Shown: positions 23,118 to 32,768, numbered from the stretch's first letter. The stretch is DNA of 64,000 bases from Oceanobacillus limi (GCF_900111445.1 NZ_FOHE01000003.1:1729-65728); one strand, 5' to 3'. Notes: a model not told the origin generated them from the letters alone. Numbers and translations are program-made.

Positions 23118-24767
23118 ATGAGTACTGTAGATCTCATTATTAAAAATGCAACGATATTAACCGTTGACGAGAAAAATTCCAAGGCAGGCTCCTTGGCGGT
23201 AGCGAACGGCCGTATTGAAAAAATATGGCCACAGTTGGAACCTCCATTAAATGAAATTGAAACAAATCCAGCTACAGAAGTAATTGATTTACAAGGAAAA
23301 ACGCTTATTCCTGGATTTATTGATACACATAATCATTTGCTGATGTATTCGCAATTTCGCAAGCAAGCAAATTGCAGTACACCACCTAATGAATCCATTC
23401 AAGACATTCTCGATCGGGTAAAAGAACTTGCGGCCAATACACCAAAAGGCGAATGGGTAATGGGCTGGGGCTATGATGATACCCTTCTACAGGAAAAAAG
23501 ACATCCGACTCGAGATGAATTAGACGAAGTAGCGCCAGAACATCCAGTATTTCTACGACATATTTCGGTTCACTTTGCTGCCGCTAACTCAAAAGCTTTG
23601 GAATTGGCTGGAGTAACAGAAGAGACACCGAACCCTAAAGGGGGACACTTTGGAAGGGATGAAAATGGTCGCTTGAATGGTGTGTTACACGAGCTACCAG
23701 CACTAGAACCAGTACAAGCGATCATACCAGAACCGTCTGCTGAGGAATTGGCTTCTCTAATTGGTGAAGCAACAGAAGACTTTCTAGCAGAAGGCATCAC
23801 AACTAGCTCTGATGCAGGTGTGGGGCTTGATCAAGGGAAAATTGAATTAGAGGCTCACGTGAAAGCATCTGCAGATGGAAGAAACCCACTAAGAATGCGT
23901 TTGATGGTGCTGCATCACCTCTTAAATGAAGAAGGGCCATATCATGGTTACACGGCAGCAGAACTAACAAATGAAATAGAAAAACGAACAAATGGAAATG
24001 CAACGCTTGATAGTGCCAAGCATTTCCAAGATGGTTCGATACAAGGGATGACGGGAGCGCTACGGAAGCCATATCATAATGATCCAAACGAATATGGAGA
24101 GCTCCTCAATGACCAAGACGACTTCAATGAAGAAGTATTAGATCTACACAAAAGAGGCTTCCGTGTAACCATACATGGAAATGGTGATCGAGCAATCGGA
24201 TCCATATTAGACGCGTATGAAAATGCCTTGACAAAGGCCCCTAGAGAAGACCATCGTCATCGGATCGAGCATGTTCAAACAGCAACATCAGAGGATTTAG
24301 ACAAATTTAAGACACTGGATGTAGCGGCGTCCTTCTTTATTAACCATGTGTATTATTGGGGAGACAGACATAAAAATATCTTCCTTGGACCAGCACGTGC
24401 CAAGCGGATTAATCCACTAGCAGACGCGTCTGAGCGGGATATCCTTTATACGCTTCATTCTGATTGTCCAATAACCCCAATCTCCCCCCTGTTCTCTATT
24501 TGGGCAGCGGTGAATCGAGTAACACGTGATGGAGAGATCTTAGGTGAAGACCAACGCATCAGTGTGGAAAAAGCTCTACGTACCATGACGATTGATGGAG
24601 CGAAATTAAACTTTGATGAAAACAACACAGGCAGTATTGAAGTCGGCAAGCTAGCTGATTTTGCAGTGTTGGATGAGGACCCTACATCGATTGATCCGAT
24701 GAAAATTCGAGATATAAGGGTATGGAGTACGTTTGTCGGTGGGGAGAAGGTCTACGAAAGAAATTAA
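23118..24767 (+). CDS. YtcJ-like amidohydrolase (Amidohydro_3 family)
   Basis: A 549-residue metal-dependent hydrolase. Seen: LQGKTLIPGFIDTHNHLLMY with the first metal pair (HNH), DGSIQGMTGALRKPY in the middle, GFRVTIHGNGDRAIGSILDAY, HRIEHVQTA, and LHSDCPITPISPL with the catalytic Asp; the C-terminal composite domain ends with GSIEVGKLADFAVLDEDP. The family includes YtcJ and N-substituted formamide deformylase and acts on amides or similar bonds. No signal peptide, so cytosolic. It probably processes what the two upstream carriers import; this is inferred from gene order. Confidence 0.88.
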   Translation: MSTVDLIIKNATILTVDEKNSKAGSLAVANGRIEKIWPQLEPPLNEIETNPATEVIDLQGKTLIPGFIDTHNHLLMYSQFRKQANCSTPPNESIQDILDRVKELAANTPKGEWVMGWGYDDTLLQEKRHPTRDELDEVAPEHPVFLRHISVHFAAANSKALELAGVTEETPNPKGGHFGRDENGRLNGVLHELPALEPVQAIIPEPSAEELASLIGEATEDFLAEGITTSSDAGVGLDQGKIELEAHVKASADGRNPLRMRLMVLHHLLNEEGPYHGYTAAELTNEIEKRTNGNATLDSAKHFQDGSIQGMTGALRKPYHNDPNEYGELLNDQDDFNEEVLDLHKRGFRVTIHGNGDRAIGSILDAYENALTKAPREDHRHRIEHVQTATSEDLDKFKTLDVAASFFINHVYYWGDRHKNIFLGPARAKRINPLADASERDILYTLHSDCPITPISPLFSIWAAVNRVTRDGEILGEDQRISVEKALRTMTIDGAKLNFDENNTGSIEVGKLADFAVLDEDPTSIDPMKIRDIRVWSTFVGGEKVYERN

Positions 24768-24782
24768 TATAACAAGTAAGGG

Positions 24783-24812
24783 AGCATGCACATTGCATGC
24801 TTCTTTCTTCTT
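24783..24812. terminator. Terminator between convergent amidohydrolase and tagD genes
   Basis: AGCATGC (24783-24789) pairs with GCATGCT (24795-24801), then TCTTTCTTC. Confidence 0.7.
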
Positions 24813-24814
24813 TA

Positions 24815-25207
24815 TTATTTTCTACTTTGTAAGTCCGTTTTTATTTTTGTTGTAGATATACCTACTGTTCGTGGTAAATAGATGACTTCACAATATTCCT
24901 TTAAATAATCAAACTTACCTTTCCAATCATCTCCCATTACAAATACATCAATCTTGTATTTTTGTACATCTTCTACTTTTTGTTCCCACTTGTCTTCAGG
25001 GATTACCTTATCTACGTAACGAATCGAATCCAATATCGCTTTTCGTTGCTCATAACTGTAGTATGCTTGCTTGCCTTTTAAAGCATTAAATGTATCGGAA
25101 GAGATGGCAACAATTAAGTAGTCCCCGTATTCCTTGGCACGACGCAGTAGATTGATGTGTCCAGTATGGAGAATATCAAAAGTACCATAAGTAATTACCC
25201 GTTTCAC
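24815..25207 (-). CDS. tagD: Glycerol-3-phosphate cytidylyltransferase TagD (paralog 1)
   Basis: A 130-residue nucleotidyltransferase that makes CDP-glycerol from CTP and glycerol 3-phosphate, the donor for glycerol teichoic acid. Seen: GTFDILHTGHINLLRRAKEYG with the HxGH motif, EQRKAILDSIRYVD, the KxxxFVMGDDWKGKFD block and PRTVGISTTKIK. Length matches B. subtilis TagD (129). GTG start at 25207 behind GGAGGG. It is the last of three tagD copies read leftwards; a terminator-like hairpin lies between it and paralog 2, so it may have its own promoter. Confidence 0.93.
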   Translation of the reverse strand: MKRVITYGTFDILHTGHINLLRRAKEYGDYLIVAISSDTFNALKGKQAYYSYEQRKAILDSIRYVDKVIPEDKWEQKVEDVQKYKIDVFVMGDDWKGKFDYLKEYCEVIYLPRTVGISTTKIKTDLQSRK

Positions 25208-25383
25208 GTTAAACCCTCCAGCTATGCTTTCATTATGACTAGTATGGAGGAAATGCTTGATTTTTATCCCGGATACAACTGGCCACCACGGCGTCTTGTC
25301 GCATTGGCGGCACTAGTACGTCCGGCGCGTCATAGAACCTCTACTGATAGAATTAGAAGTCAAAAGAAGTTCGGACGCAATAC

Positions 25384-25428
25384 TAAAAAAAGATCAAAAA
25401 TCCACTTCACACATGAATTTCTGATCTC
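25384..25428 (-). terminator. Terminator after tagD paralog 2
   Basis: AGATCAAAAATCC (25391-25403) pairs with GAATTTCTGATCT (25415-25427) with two mismatches, and seven T residues follow on the minus strand. The 176 bases between it and paralog 1 are relatively GC-rich and hold no gene I recognise. Confidence 0.75.
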
Positions 25429-25437
25429 CAGAAAAAA

Positions 25438-25830
25438 TTATTTCTTCTTTAATAAGTCCTCTTTTATCTTACTTGTTGAAATACCAACCGTCCTTGGTAA
25501 ATAGACAACCTCACAAAATTCTTTGAAAGAATCGAACTTTCCTTCCCAATGATCGCCCATTACTAATATATCAATATTATGGCTTTTGATATCATTTTCC
25601 TTTTGCTCCCAAGCGTATTCCTCAATAACCTCATCGACATATTTTACAGCCTCTAAAACTGCCTTTCGCTGTTCATATGCATAATAAGCTTGCTTTCCCT
25701 TCTCAGCATTAAACTCGTCTGAGGAAACACCAACAACAAGATAATCTCCTAAGTTCCTTGCCCGACGCAAAAGGTTTATATGACCCGTGTGTAAAATATC
25801 AAATGTTCCATAGGTTATTATTTTTTTCAT
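25438..25830 (-). CDS. tagD: Glycerol-3-phosphate cytidylyltransferase TagD (paralog 2)
   Basis: A 130-residue copy with the same motifs: GTFDILHTGHINLLRRARN, EQRKAVLEAVKYVDE, ILVMGDHWEGKFDSF and PRTVGISTSKIKEDL. The active-site HxGH and the ISTSKI loop are intact, so it should be active. Start at the ATG 25830 because GGAGGG lies 9 bases upstream; the frame extends five codons further without a better site. It is the most divergent of the three copies (for example DHW for DDW). It follows the tagB-like gene on the same strand, probably in one transcript. Confidence 0.92.
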   Translation of the reverse strand: MKKIITYGTFDILHTGHINLLRRARNLGDYLVVGVSSDEFNAEKGKQAYYAYEQRKAVLEAVKYVDEVIEEYAWEQKENDIKSHNIDILVMGDHWEGKFDSFKEFCEVVYLPRTVGISTSKIKEDLLKKK

Positions 25831-25868
25831 AAATAAACCCTCCAAGTGATATAAATAATAATTCTAGA

Positions 25869-27044
25869 TTATTGTGGGAATCGTTGTCTATCTTTATATA
25901 TTGCTTGTACCGTATTACTACTTGAGTTTCCATTAGAATACTGATTCCAATCTTTTGCAAATGTTTTTACCTGCTCAAGGTCAAATTCATCTCTTAGGAT
26001 TACCGTCACAAGCTCCTCGGTAGTTCGTGCGACGGGACCTGGTACCAATGTTTCGTAGTCCTCCCAAAAACCACGTTCCTTCCGATAGGCTTCTAAATCA
26101 TATGCGAAGAAAATCATTGGTTTTTGTAGTAATGAAAATTCAAACGGGATGGAAGAATAGTCTGTAACCAGGATGTCGGTAACTGTAAGTAAGTGACTGA
26201 TTTCGTATCCATTGGAAACATTAATGACAAAATCCGGATAATCATTGTCAATCGTTCCATTAATGGAAGGGTGAAGTTTTAATAATAAAACATACTCTTC
26301 ATGTAATTGTTTATACATGTTTTCGATCTCTAATCCGATATGAGGGTCGGTCATTTGGTTATTACGAAATGTTGGCGCATATAAAATAACCCTTTTCTTC
26401 TTTATAGTGGGAAACACCTTGTATAAGGATTGGGCTGCTTGTCCCATGGAAACTTCATCAAAAAAGAAATCACTTCTTGGAATTCCGGTTTTTAACATGT
26501 TTTCATCCGTTAACCCGAAGCTTTGTTTAAAAATATCTGCCATACGGTCTGAGCCAACAGTAACGTGATTAAACTGGTTGTATACATTATGAAATCGATT
26601 TAATGCAAGCTGGGATCGATTCTTATTCGAAGGATCGAATAAACCAAATTTTTTAATTGCTCCTGCTGCATGCCATAATTGAATACAGCGTACGTTAGGT
26701 CGGAACTTTGATACCGCTAAGAACCCGTAGTAATTATCAATAAATATCGTAGACGCAGTTGCAAGGTGGTATATGGAGCGAATCCAGTCTAATAGTTGTT
26801 TGGGTTCAAAATTTATGATTCTTCGTTCCAAATGGTCTTGATGAAAATTGGTTTTGCATTGGGAGGTTTGAAGAATTACAACTTGATCATTAGTCTGCTT
26901 TTCAACCTCTTTTAGTGTATATAAAATATTATCCCCAAATGAAGCAACAAATACTGTTTTCTTCTTTTGGGGAAACCGTTTAAATATATGAAAGAGTATA
27001 CGAAAAGCAAAAAGGTATAGGGTAATAAATACTTCCCTAGCCAT
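25869..27044 (-). CDS. tagB: CDP-glycerol glycerophosphotransferase, TagB type
   Basis: A 391-residue membrane-associated GT-B enzyme of PF04464. Single catalytic domain, close in size to B. subtilis TagB (381), the primase that adds the first glycerol phosphate to the teichoic acid linkage unit. Seen: an amphipathic N-terminus (about 5-25), IQLWHAAGAIKKFG with His125, LYAPTFRNNQMTD, LLKLHPSI with the second His, and ILVTDYSSIPFEFSLL. Its ATG overlaps the end of the upstream tagD copy (ATGGCTAG), so the two are translationally coupled. TagB versus another single-domain transferase cannot be settled from sequence alone. Confidence 0.85.
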   Translation of the reverse strand: MAREVFITLYLFAFRILFHIFKRFPQKKKTVFVASFGDNILYTLKEVEKQTNDQVVILQTSQCKTNFHQDHLERRIINFEPKQLLDWIRSIYHLATASTIFIDNYYGFLAVSKFRPNVRCIQLWHAAGAIKKFGLFDPSNKNRSQLALNRFHNVYNQFNHVTVGSDRMADIFKQSFGLTDENMLKTGIPRSDFFFDEVSMGQAAQSLYKVFPTIKKKRVILYAPTFRNNQMTDPHIGLEIENMYKQLHEEYVLLLKLHPSINGTIDNDYPDFVINVSNGYEISHLLTVTDILVTDYSSIPFEFSLLQKPMIFFAYDLEAYRKERGFWEDYETLVPGPVARTTEELVTVILRDEFDLEQVKTFAKDWNQYSNGNSSSNTVQAIYKDRQRFPQ

Positions 27045-27435
27045 TGTTTGCTTCGTTTAGATCGGATTTAATTTTTGTTGTTGAAATTCCTACTGTTCGA
27101 GGTAGATAAACTACTTCACAATATTCATTTAAAAAGTCAAATTTACCTTCCCAATCGTCTCCCATTACAAAAATATCGACATCATGCTTTTGAACATCTT
27201 CAACCTTTTGTTCCCATGTGTATTCAGGAATTACTTCATCAACGTAACGGATTGCTTCTAGAATTGCTTTACGCTGTTCAAATGTATAATATGCTTTTTT
27301 TCCTTTTAGTGCATTAAATTCATCAGCTGAGATAGCAACAATTAGATAGTCGCCATATTCTTTTGCTCTGCGCAATATATTAATATGACCAGTATGAAGT
27401 AAGTCAAATGTTCCATAAGTAATTACTTTTTTCAT
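27037..27435 (-). CDS. tagD: Glycerol-3-phosphate cytidylyltransferase TagD (paralog 3)
   Basis: A 132-residue TagD, first gene of the leftward cluster. Motifs: GTFDLLHTGHINILRRAKEYG, EQRKAILEAIRYVDEVIPE, DIFVMGDDWEGKFDFLNEYC and PRTVGISTTKIKSDL. It is closer to paralog 1 than to paralog 2 by eye. GGAGG precedes the ATG, and the gene overlaps the tagB start by 8 bases. It should supply CDP-glycerol to the enzyme encoded next to it. The 222 bases upstream are very AT-rich with several possible -10 boxes. Confidence 0.94.
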   Translation of the reverse strand: MKKVITYGTFDLLHTGHINILRRAKEYGDYLIVAISADEFNALKGKKAYYTFEQRKAILEAIRYVDEVIPEYTWEQKVEDVQKHDVDIFVMGDDWEGKFDFLNEYCEVVYLPRTVGISTTKIKSDLNEANNG

Positions 27436-27612
27436 TGATGAAACCTCCGTATATATTGTTTTATCCTATGCTCTGTAGTTGTCTTTGTTCGTATTGGAAA
27501 TAAAAATAAAAAACTAGTATACGGCATTAAAATATGCCATTTACTATTTTAAGTATAGTATACTATGAAATTTGCGTTATATAAACATGTTTTTTACACA
27601 AACTTAACACTT

Positions 27613-27645
27613 CATAAAAAAGACACAGCCTAAATTGGCTGTGCC
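27613..27645 (-). terminator. Terminator of the glucosaminidase gene
   Basis: ACACAGCC (27623-27630) pairs with GGCTGTGC (27637-27644). A T run follows on the minus strand. Confidence 0.85.
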
Positions 27646-27657
27646 TCCATGAGTATA

Positions 27658-30225
27658 TTATTTTACGGTTACATATTCAGTAGCATCTTTTCCGCCACTT
27701 ATCCAATATTTATTGTTTCCATGATAAATATTGTACCATTCATCCTGGCGTATTAGATTATTATCTTTATCTAAAACTCCTGCTACTAATTGCTTATCTA
27801 TTTGACTCTTTAACGTTCCATTTGGAGTTTCACGGACATTAAGTTTATTAACGGTTACTTCTAATAAATTCAAAAAGTCAACGTAATCACCATGGACCCA
27901 ACCAGTTTTTCCACTATACGTTACTTTATGCCATGTACCGTTCGTTCCATGAACCTCTATTTTGGAAGCTGGTGGTATACTACCAATGATATCACCATCT
28001 GGATCATCCCTTAAGTTTAAGTTAGACGATTCAGTAGTTGTTACCCCAAAGACGTTAGCAGGGTATTCAGTCATACTTTCACCTGAAGTATCAGGAGGGC
28101 TTGAAGGTTTCGTTGCTCCCGTGAACTTAGGTACATCATACACCAAAATATAATTATCTAGAGAATTGTATATCTCTGCTATTCTCTTCGTTTGAATAAC
28201 TGCCCATTGTACATGTGTTGCATATTGATGGGTAGCAGGTTTCTCTGGATTCCATTTCATTTTGTACAATGTATCCTGACCACGAGAAATATAATTTTCT
28301 GATACCTTGCCTGCACCACCCAAAATAGCATCTTCAGGCTTAAACCAACCTTGGTCGAAGGCATATTTAGCACCACATTCAAGTGGGCAGGAATCCTTCG
28401 CCCCATAACCATACATATTGTAAACGGTATGGGCAGCTTTGGAGCCGTCTGATACAACATTTCCTTTAGCATCTACCTTTACACCACTGGCTAAAGTTGA
28501 TTTTCCATTCCCAGTTTCATGTAAGGTATGGGCAATGAGATAGGCTTCATTTATATTGTATTTCTTACCCGCATCAATAAATGCTTGTCCTGTTCCTTCT
28601 AACGAGCCTTTCCCTTTTAGGATGTTTTCATTAATTTCTTTGACTTTAAGTCCAGCAGGCTGTGTTAAATCTAAAAATTGATAGTATGCTTGCGTTCCTT
28701 TTGTGAAGTTAGCAGGATTTACATAATAAGCTACTTCGTCTTCCGTTGCTTTTACCTTCCCTGCACCATCAGCTTTTGGACCACCATACTTCATTTGTTG
28801 GTCTACCATATAATCTAAAGAGTAATCATAATTTGTAACGTTGGTAATATCACCAGTTGTAACATCGCTAACTGCTAAATAACCTGTTTTCTTCTTACCA
28901 TTCACATAAACGGTAACCTCGTACCAGTTTTTAGACAATGTCCTCACTTTTAGGATACTACCCTCTTTATAGGACTTTAGGCTACTTGATGATTTGGATG
29001 CTCGTGAGTATATTCTCGTTGGGCTTTTTAATGCCCGAGCATCTAGCGACTTTTGCTCCTCTGGTAGTAAGCCTTCTACATGACTAGATGAGATGTAGCC
29101 CGTTTTCTTCTTACCATTCACATATACCGTTGCTTCGTACCAACCACTCACAAATGTTCGGTATTTTAAGATTGTTCCGGCTGGATAAGATTTTACTTGT
29201 TTCGAGCTTGTAGAAGCATCTGTGTAAATAATAGTTCGATCTTTCAAACCGATACCTTGAAGTGATTTCGAGTTTTCTACAGCATTCTCTACATCATTTT
29301 TGTGTATGTACCCTGTTTTCTTCTTGCCACTTACATAAATTGTTGCTTGGTACCAGTTTTTACTGAAAGTTCGATAGTATAGCACACTTCCCTTACTGTA
29401 GGATTTCCAAATGCCACCATCCTTCGTTGCTTCCTTATAGATTGGTGTTTTTTTGGCTGCTACTCCTTTTAAACTCGAACTATCTTGGGCAGCTGGTTCT
29501 ACATGTGAATGGTGAATGTAGCCAGTTCGCTTTTTCCCATTTACATAGACAGTTGCTTCATACCAATCAGAAGAGAAAGTCTTAAATTTCAGCTTCGAAC
29601 CAGCAGAGTAGGATTTAATTGCTTTCGAACTAGTACTAGCACTAGAATAAACACTTGTTTTATTTTTAAGGGCTAGCTGTGTTTTGGTTTGCTGATCTTG
29701 AATGGAATTTTCGACAGCTGATTTAGCAATATAGCCTGTAACCGGCTTACCGTTTACATACACGGTTGCTTCGTACCAATCAGAAGAAAACGTATTGTAA
29801 TAAAGAATCGATCCTTTTGAATAGGACTTGATACGTTTAGAATTGGAGGAAGCTTGGCTATACACGGCAGTCGGATTGTCTAGTGCTACCCCTTTAAGCC
29901 TAACTGGATTGTCCACTTTATCTTCCACATCTGCTTTATGAATGTATCCTTTTTTCCAAGTTCCATTTACTTTAACGGTTGCACTGTACCAAGAATCATT
30001 ATAAGGCTTGTACACGAGAACGGTCCCTTTCGAGTAATCCTTTAGTACTGTCGAGCTTGTTGACGTACTTTCATATACATTCGTCGGGCTTTTCAAGGCA
30101 ACCCCAGACAAGGATGTATCAGCATGTGCGGTCAGTCCAGAAGGGAAAAAGCAAATTGCTGTGAATAAAAGGAAAGACAAGGTAACGAATCCAATGGAAT
30201 ATTTTTTTATATAGAGTCTATTCAA
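27658..30225 (-). CDS. Secreted LytD-like N-acetylglucosaminidase with SH3-like wall-binding repeats
   Basis: An 855-residue exported autolysin. Signal peptide 1-35 (ends TAHAD). Six repeats of about 68 residues follow (about 38-450), each with YSxASTSSK, KSYSxGS and DWYEATVYVNGKKKTGYI patterns, typical of SH3-like wall binding. The glucosaminidase domain (about 480-690) contains YLIAHTLHETGNGKS, with the likely catalytic Glu, and YNMYGYGAKDSCPLECG. Two more SH3-type domains close the protein (NLNLRDDPDG; KLNVRETPNG). It should cut GlcNAc-MurNAc bonds in peptidoglycan. AAAGGTGGTGAG precedes the ATG. It is divergent from the tagF-like gene and does not carry SLH domains, so it binds the wall differently from its neighbours. 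Confidence 0.92.
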   Translation of the reverse strand: MNRLYIKKYSIGFVTLSFLLFTAICFFPSGLTAHADTSLSGVALKSPTNVYESTSTSSTVLKDYSKGTVLVYKPYNDSWYSATVKVNGTWKKGYIHKADVEDKVDNPVRLKGVALDNPTAVYSQASSNSKRIKSYSKGSILYYNTFSSDWYEATVYVNGKPVTGYIAKSAVENSIQDQQTKTQLALKNKTSVYSSASTSSKAIKSYSAGSKLKFKTFSSDWYEATVYVNGKKRTGYIHHSHVEPAAQDSSSLKGVAAKKTPIYKEATKDGGIWKSYSKGSVLYYRTFSKNWYQATIYVSGKKKTGYIHKNDVENAVENSKSLQGIGLKDRTIIYTDASTSSKQVKSYPAGTILKYRTFVSGWYEATVYVNGKKKTGYISSSHVEGLLPEEQKSLDARALKSPTRIYSRASKSSSSLKSYKEGSILKVRTLSKNWYEVTVYVNGKKKTGYLAVSDVTTGDITNVTNYDYSLDYMVDQQMKYGGPKADGAGKVKATEDEVAYYVNPANFTKGTQAYYQFLDLTQPAGLKVKEINENILKGKGSLEGTGQAFIDAGKKYNINEAYLIAHTLHETGNGKSTLASGVKVDAKGNVVSDGSKAAHTVYNMYGYGAKDSCPLECGAKYAFDQGWFKPEDAILGGAGKVSENYISRGQDTLYKMKWNPEKPATHQYATHVQWAVIQTKRIAEIYNSLDNYILVYDVPKFTGATKPSSPPDTSGESMTEYPANVFGVTTTESSNLNLRDDPDGDIIGSIPPASKIEVHGTNGTWHKVTYSGKTGWVHGDYVDFLNLLEVTVNKLNVRETPNGTLKSQIDKQLVAGVLDKDNNLIRQDEWYNIYHGNNKYWISGGKDATEYVTVK

Positions 30226-30631
30226 ATACTCACCACCTTTCGGAAATTTGATAATAGGTAAATATAATTAACCTACTATTCTTGTATATTATCGCAAGTA
30301 TCTAGTAAAAAGTTAAGAGATTTTGTCAAAAAAACAAGTTAAATTGATAAATTAATAGAAATTACTCATAAAATAGCATAAAATGTCAAAGGGTATTGTG
30401 AATGTGATAGACTATTAATATGAAAAACTTTTAATAATCAAGTCGGATTTGGTTGATACATACCAGTTCACAAAAATGCACTTTCCTTCCCAAAAGTAAT
30501 TGATGTATAATCTGTTTTAGTAATTATGAAAGAGTAAGGCGATTTTGAATGATATTTTGAATACATCCAATAATAAGCGAACATCTTAAATGGAAGACAT
30601 ATATAAACAATGTAGGGAGATTTTTATCTGT
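30226..30631. promoter_or_regulatory. Divergent promoter region between glucosaminidase and tagF-like genes
   Basis: About 400 bases without a gene. On the plus strand TATAAT at 30506-30511 is a plausible -10 for the tagF-like gene, with a poor -35. On the minus strand TTGACA (about 30331-30336) could serve the glucosaminidase gene, but its -10 is unclear. No sigma-D consensus is seen. Confidence 0.4.
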
Positions 30632-31819
30632 ATGAACAAAAAGAAAATGAAAAAGAAGCTAAAGCGATTTGTGAAGCGAACATATAAACGAGCATTTCGG
30701 ATTATAAGTAAATTACCTAGAAAAAAAGGGTTGGTAGTATTTGAAAGTTTTCACGGCAAGCAGTTCAGTGATAATCCGCGTGCAATCTTCGAATATATGA
30801 AAGAAAATCACCCCGAATACAAGCTATATTGGAGTGTTGATCGCCGTTTCACGAACTTATTTGATGAGTCAGGAGTAATGTATGTGAAGCGATGGTCTAT
30901 TAAATGGCTTTTTGTAATGGGAAGAGCGAATTACTGGGTAATGAATTCCCGGTTGCCATTATGGATTCCGAAGCCAGAGGGAACCATTTATTTACAAACT
31001 TGGCATGGAACTCCGTTAAAAAAATTAGGAGTGGATATTGAAGACGTGAAAATGCCAGGTACGAATACAGAAAAGTACAAACGTAACTTCCTTAGGGCAT
31101 CTCAAAAATGGGATTACTTAGTATCCCCAAATGAATATGCATCGGAAATATTTAAACGTGCATTTGGTTTTGAAAACACCGTTCTGGAAACGGGCTATCC
31201 ACGAAACGACTTCTTAATTAATGAAAATAAGGAAGAAACAAGGTCTTCTATTAAGGAAGCATTAGGGATCCCAACTGAAAAGAAAGTAATTCTATATGCA
31301 CCAACGTGGCGCGATAATCAGTTTTATGGAAAAGGACGATACCGATTTAATTTACAGCTTGATTTACAGAAGATGCAGGAGAGCTTTGGGGACGACTATG
31401 TTATTGTCTTACGATTGCATTATTTAGTTGCGGAGAATTTAGATATTCGTGAATTTGAAGGATTTGTTTATGATTGCTCCAAATACCGAGACATCCGTGA
31501 TCTGTATTTGATTTCTGATTTATTAATAACCGATTATTCTTCTGTCTTTTTTGATTTTGCGATCTTAAAAAGACCAATTATCTTCTACGTTTATGATATA
31601 GAGGATTATCGAGACAATATTCGTGGCTTTTATTATAACTTTGAGGAAGAAGCTCCAGGTCCACTCGTTAAATCAACAGACGAAATAATCGAAGTAATTC
31701 ATCATACGGAAAAAGAGAACTATGAATTGCCTGAAGCATTGGAACAGTTTCATCAGAGATTTTGCTATCTAGAAGATGGGAATGCTAGTGAAAGAGTAGT
31801 TGAGCATGTTTTTAATTAA
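30632..31819 (+). CDS. CDP-glycerol glycerophosphotransferase, TagF type, single domain
   Basis: A 395-residue GT-B enzyme of PF04464. The N-terminus is strongly basic (KKKMKKKLKRFVKRTYKR), suited to lipid binding. Seen: LQTWHGTPLKKLG with His125, LYAPTWRDNQFYGKGRYRF, LRLHYLV with the second catalytic His and LLITDYSSVFFDFAIL. These are the catalytic motifs of the TagF polymerase, which extends poly(glycerol phosphate). B. subtilis TagF is about 750 residues; here only the catalytic half is present, so primer-extending polymerase is likely but not proven. The start at 30632 is used because AGGGAG precedes it; an upstream in-frame ATG lacks a site. Confidence 0.85.
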   Translation: MNKKKMKKKLKRFVKRTYKRAFRIISKLPRKKGLVVFESFHGKQFSDNPRAIFEYMKENHPEYKLYWSVDRRFTNLFDESGVMYVKRWSIKWLFVMGRANYWVMNSRLPLWIPKPEGTIYLQTWHGTPLKKLGVDIEDVKMPGTNTEKYKRNFLRASQKWDYLVSPNEYASEIFKRAFGFENTVLETGYPRNDFLINENKEETRSSIKEALGIPTEKKVILYAPTWRDNQFYGKGRYRFNLQLDLQKMQESFGDDYVIVLRLHYLVAENLDIREFEGFVYDCSKYRDIRDLYLISDLLITDYSSVFFDFAILKRPIIFYVYDIEDYRDNIRGFYYNFEEEAPGPLVKSTDEIIEVIHHTEKENYELPEALEQFHQRFCYLEDGNASERVVEHVFN

Positions 31820-31858
31820 TGGAATTGGTGTACAATAGATGTAGAAGTTAACGTTCGA

Positions 31859-31887
31859 TTGTTTTTTAAATAATGAAATTGTATAAT
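31859..31887 (+). promoter_or_regulatory. Probable promoter of tagGH
   Basis: -35-like TTGTTT (31859-31864) and a perfect -10 TATAAT (31882-31887) with a 17-base spacer, 53 bases before tagG. Confidence 0.6.
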
Positions 31888-31940
31888 CTAATAATGTGCA
31901 ATAACACGGTTAAGAGAACCTGGTTTGAGAGGAAAAGTAT

Positions 31941-32768
31941 ATGAAATCTTCTATAAAAGTCGTGAAAGAACAAATTGAAAACTTTTATTTGGTAAGACGA
32001 CTTTCTCTATATGAATTAAAAAGTAAAAATAAAAGCAATTATTTAGGGATGGCATGGGAGATTATCAATCCAGTCATTCAAATCCTAATTTATTGGTTTG
32101 TATTTGGGAGTATTCGTGAAAAGTCCGAAATAGAGCTATCGAATGGGGAAGATGTTTCGTTTATTGCATGGCTACTAGGGGGATTTATATTGTGGATTTT
32201 CTTTTATAAATCTACAATTGAAGGTTCGAAGTCCATCTATAGTAGGCTGCGAATGCTTTCCAAGATGAACTTTCCCATGAGTGTTATACCGAATGTCGTT
32301 ATCTTTTCTCAATTTTACGTTCATTTATTTATGCTTTTGATTACGATTATCATCTTACATTTCATGGGGTTTTTTATTAATATTTATTATTTACAATTCT
32401 TTTATTTTATATTTGCTACATTTTGCTTGTTGTTTTCACTATCATTAATTATGTCAACATTATCTACTATTATACGAGATGTTCATATGTTTCTAAATGC
32501 GACACTACGAATGCTACTGTATCTTTCGCCGATCCTTTGGCCGATATCAGAAGCATTAAGTGATAATCAATTGTTAATTATGATTTTGAAGCTTAATCCG
32601 CTGTATTATTTAATAGAAGGATATCGTTCGGCTTTATTTGGAACGGATTGGTATTTTGTAACCAACTGGGAATATACGATCTATTTCTGGGGATTAATTA
32701 TTGTATTATTCCTCTTCGGCTCCATGTTACACGTCAAATTTAGAAGACATTTCATCGATTACTTATAA
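31941..32768 (+). CDS. tagG: Teichoic acid ABC transporter permease TagG
   Basis: A 275-residue membrane protein of the ABC-2 type. A basic N-terminal amphipathic segment is followed by SNYLGMAWEIINPVIQILIYW, GGFILWIFFYKSTIEGSKSI, LSKMNFPMSVIPNVVIF, STIIRDVHMFLN and YLSPILWPI, the TagG/polysaccharide exporter pattern, with six helices. With TagH it flips the lipid-linked teichoic acid across the membrane. GAGAGGA precedes the ATG, and tagH follows 15 bases later. Nearby tagF, tagB and tagD fit this role. Confidence 0.93.
   Translation: MKSSIKVVKEQIENFYLVRRLSLYELKSKNKSNYLGMAWEIINPVIQILIYWFVFGSIREKSEIELSNGEDVSFIAWLLGGFILWIFFYKSTIEGSKSIYSRLRMLSKMNFPMSVIPNVVIFSQFYVHLFMLLITIIILHFMGFFINIYYLQFFYFIFATFCLLFSLSLIMSTLSTIIRDVHMFLNATLRMLLYLSPILWPISEALSDNQLLIMILKLNPLYYLIEGYRSALFGTDWYFVTNWEYTIYFWGLIIVLFLFGSMLHVKFRRHFIDYL

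Noticed and set aside
25157-25504. 115-codon plus-strand frame between tagD copies
   Set aside because: Covers the ends of two tagD genes in antisense plus the gap; no ribosome site and no similarity.
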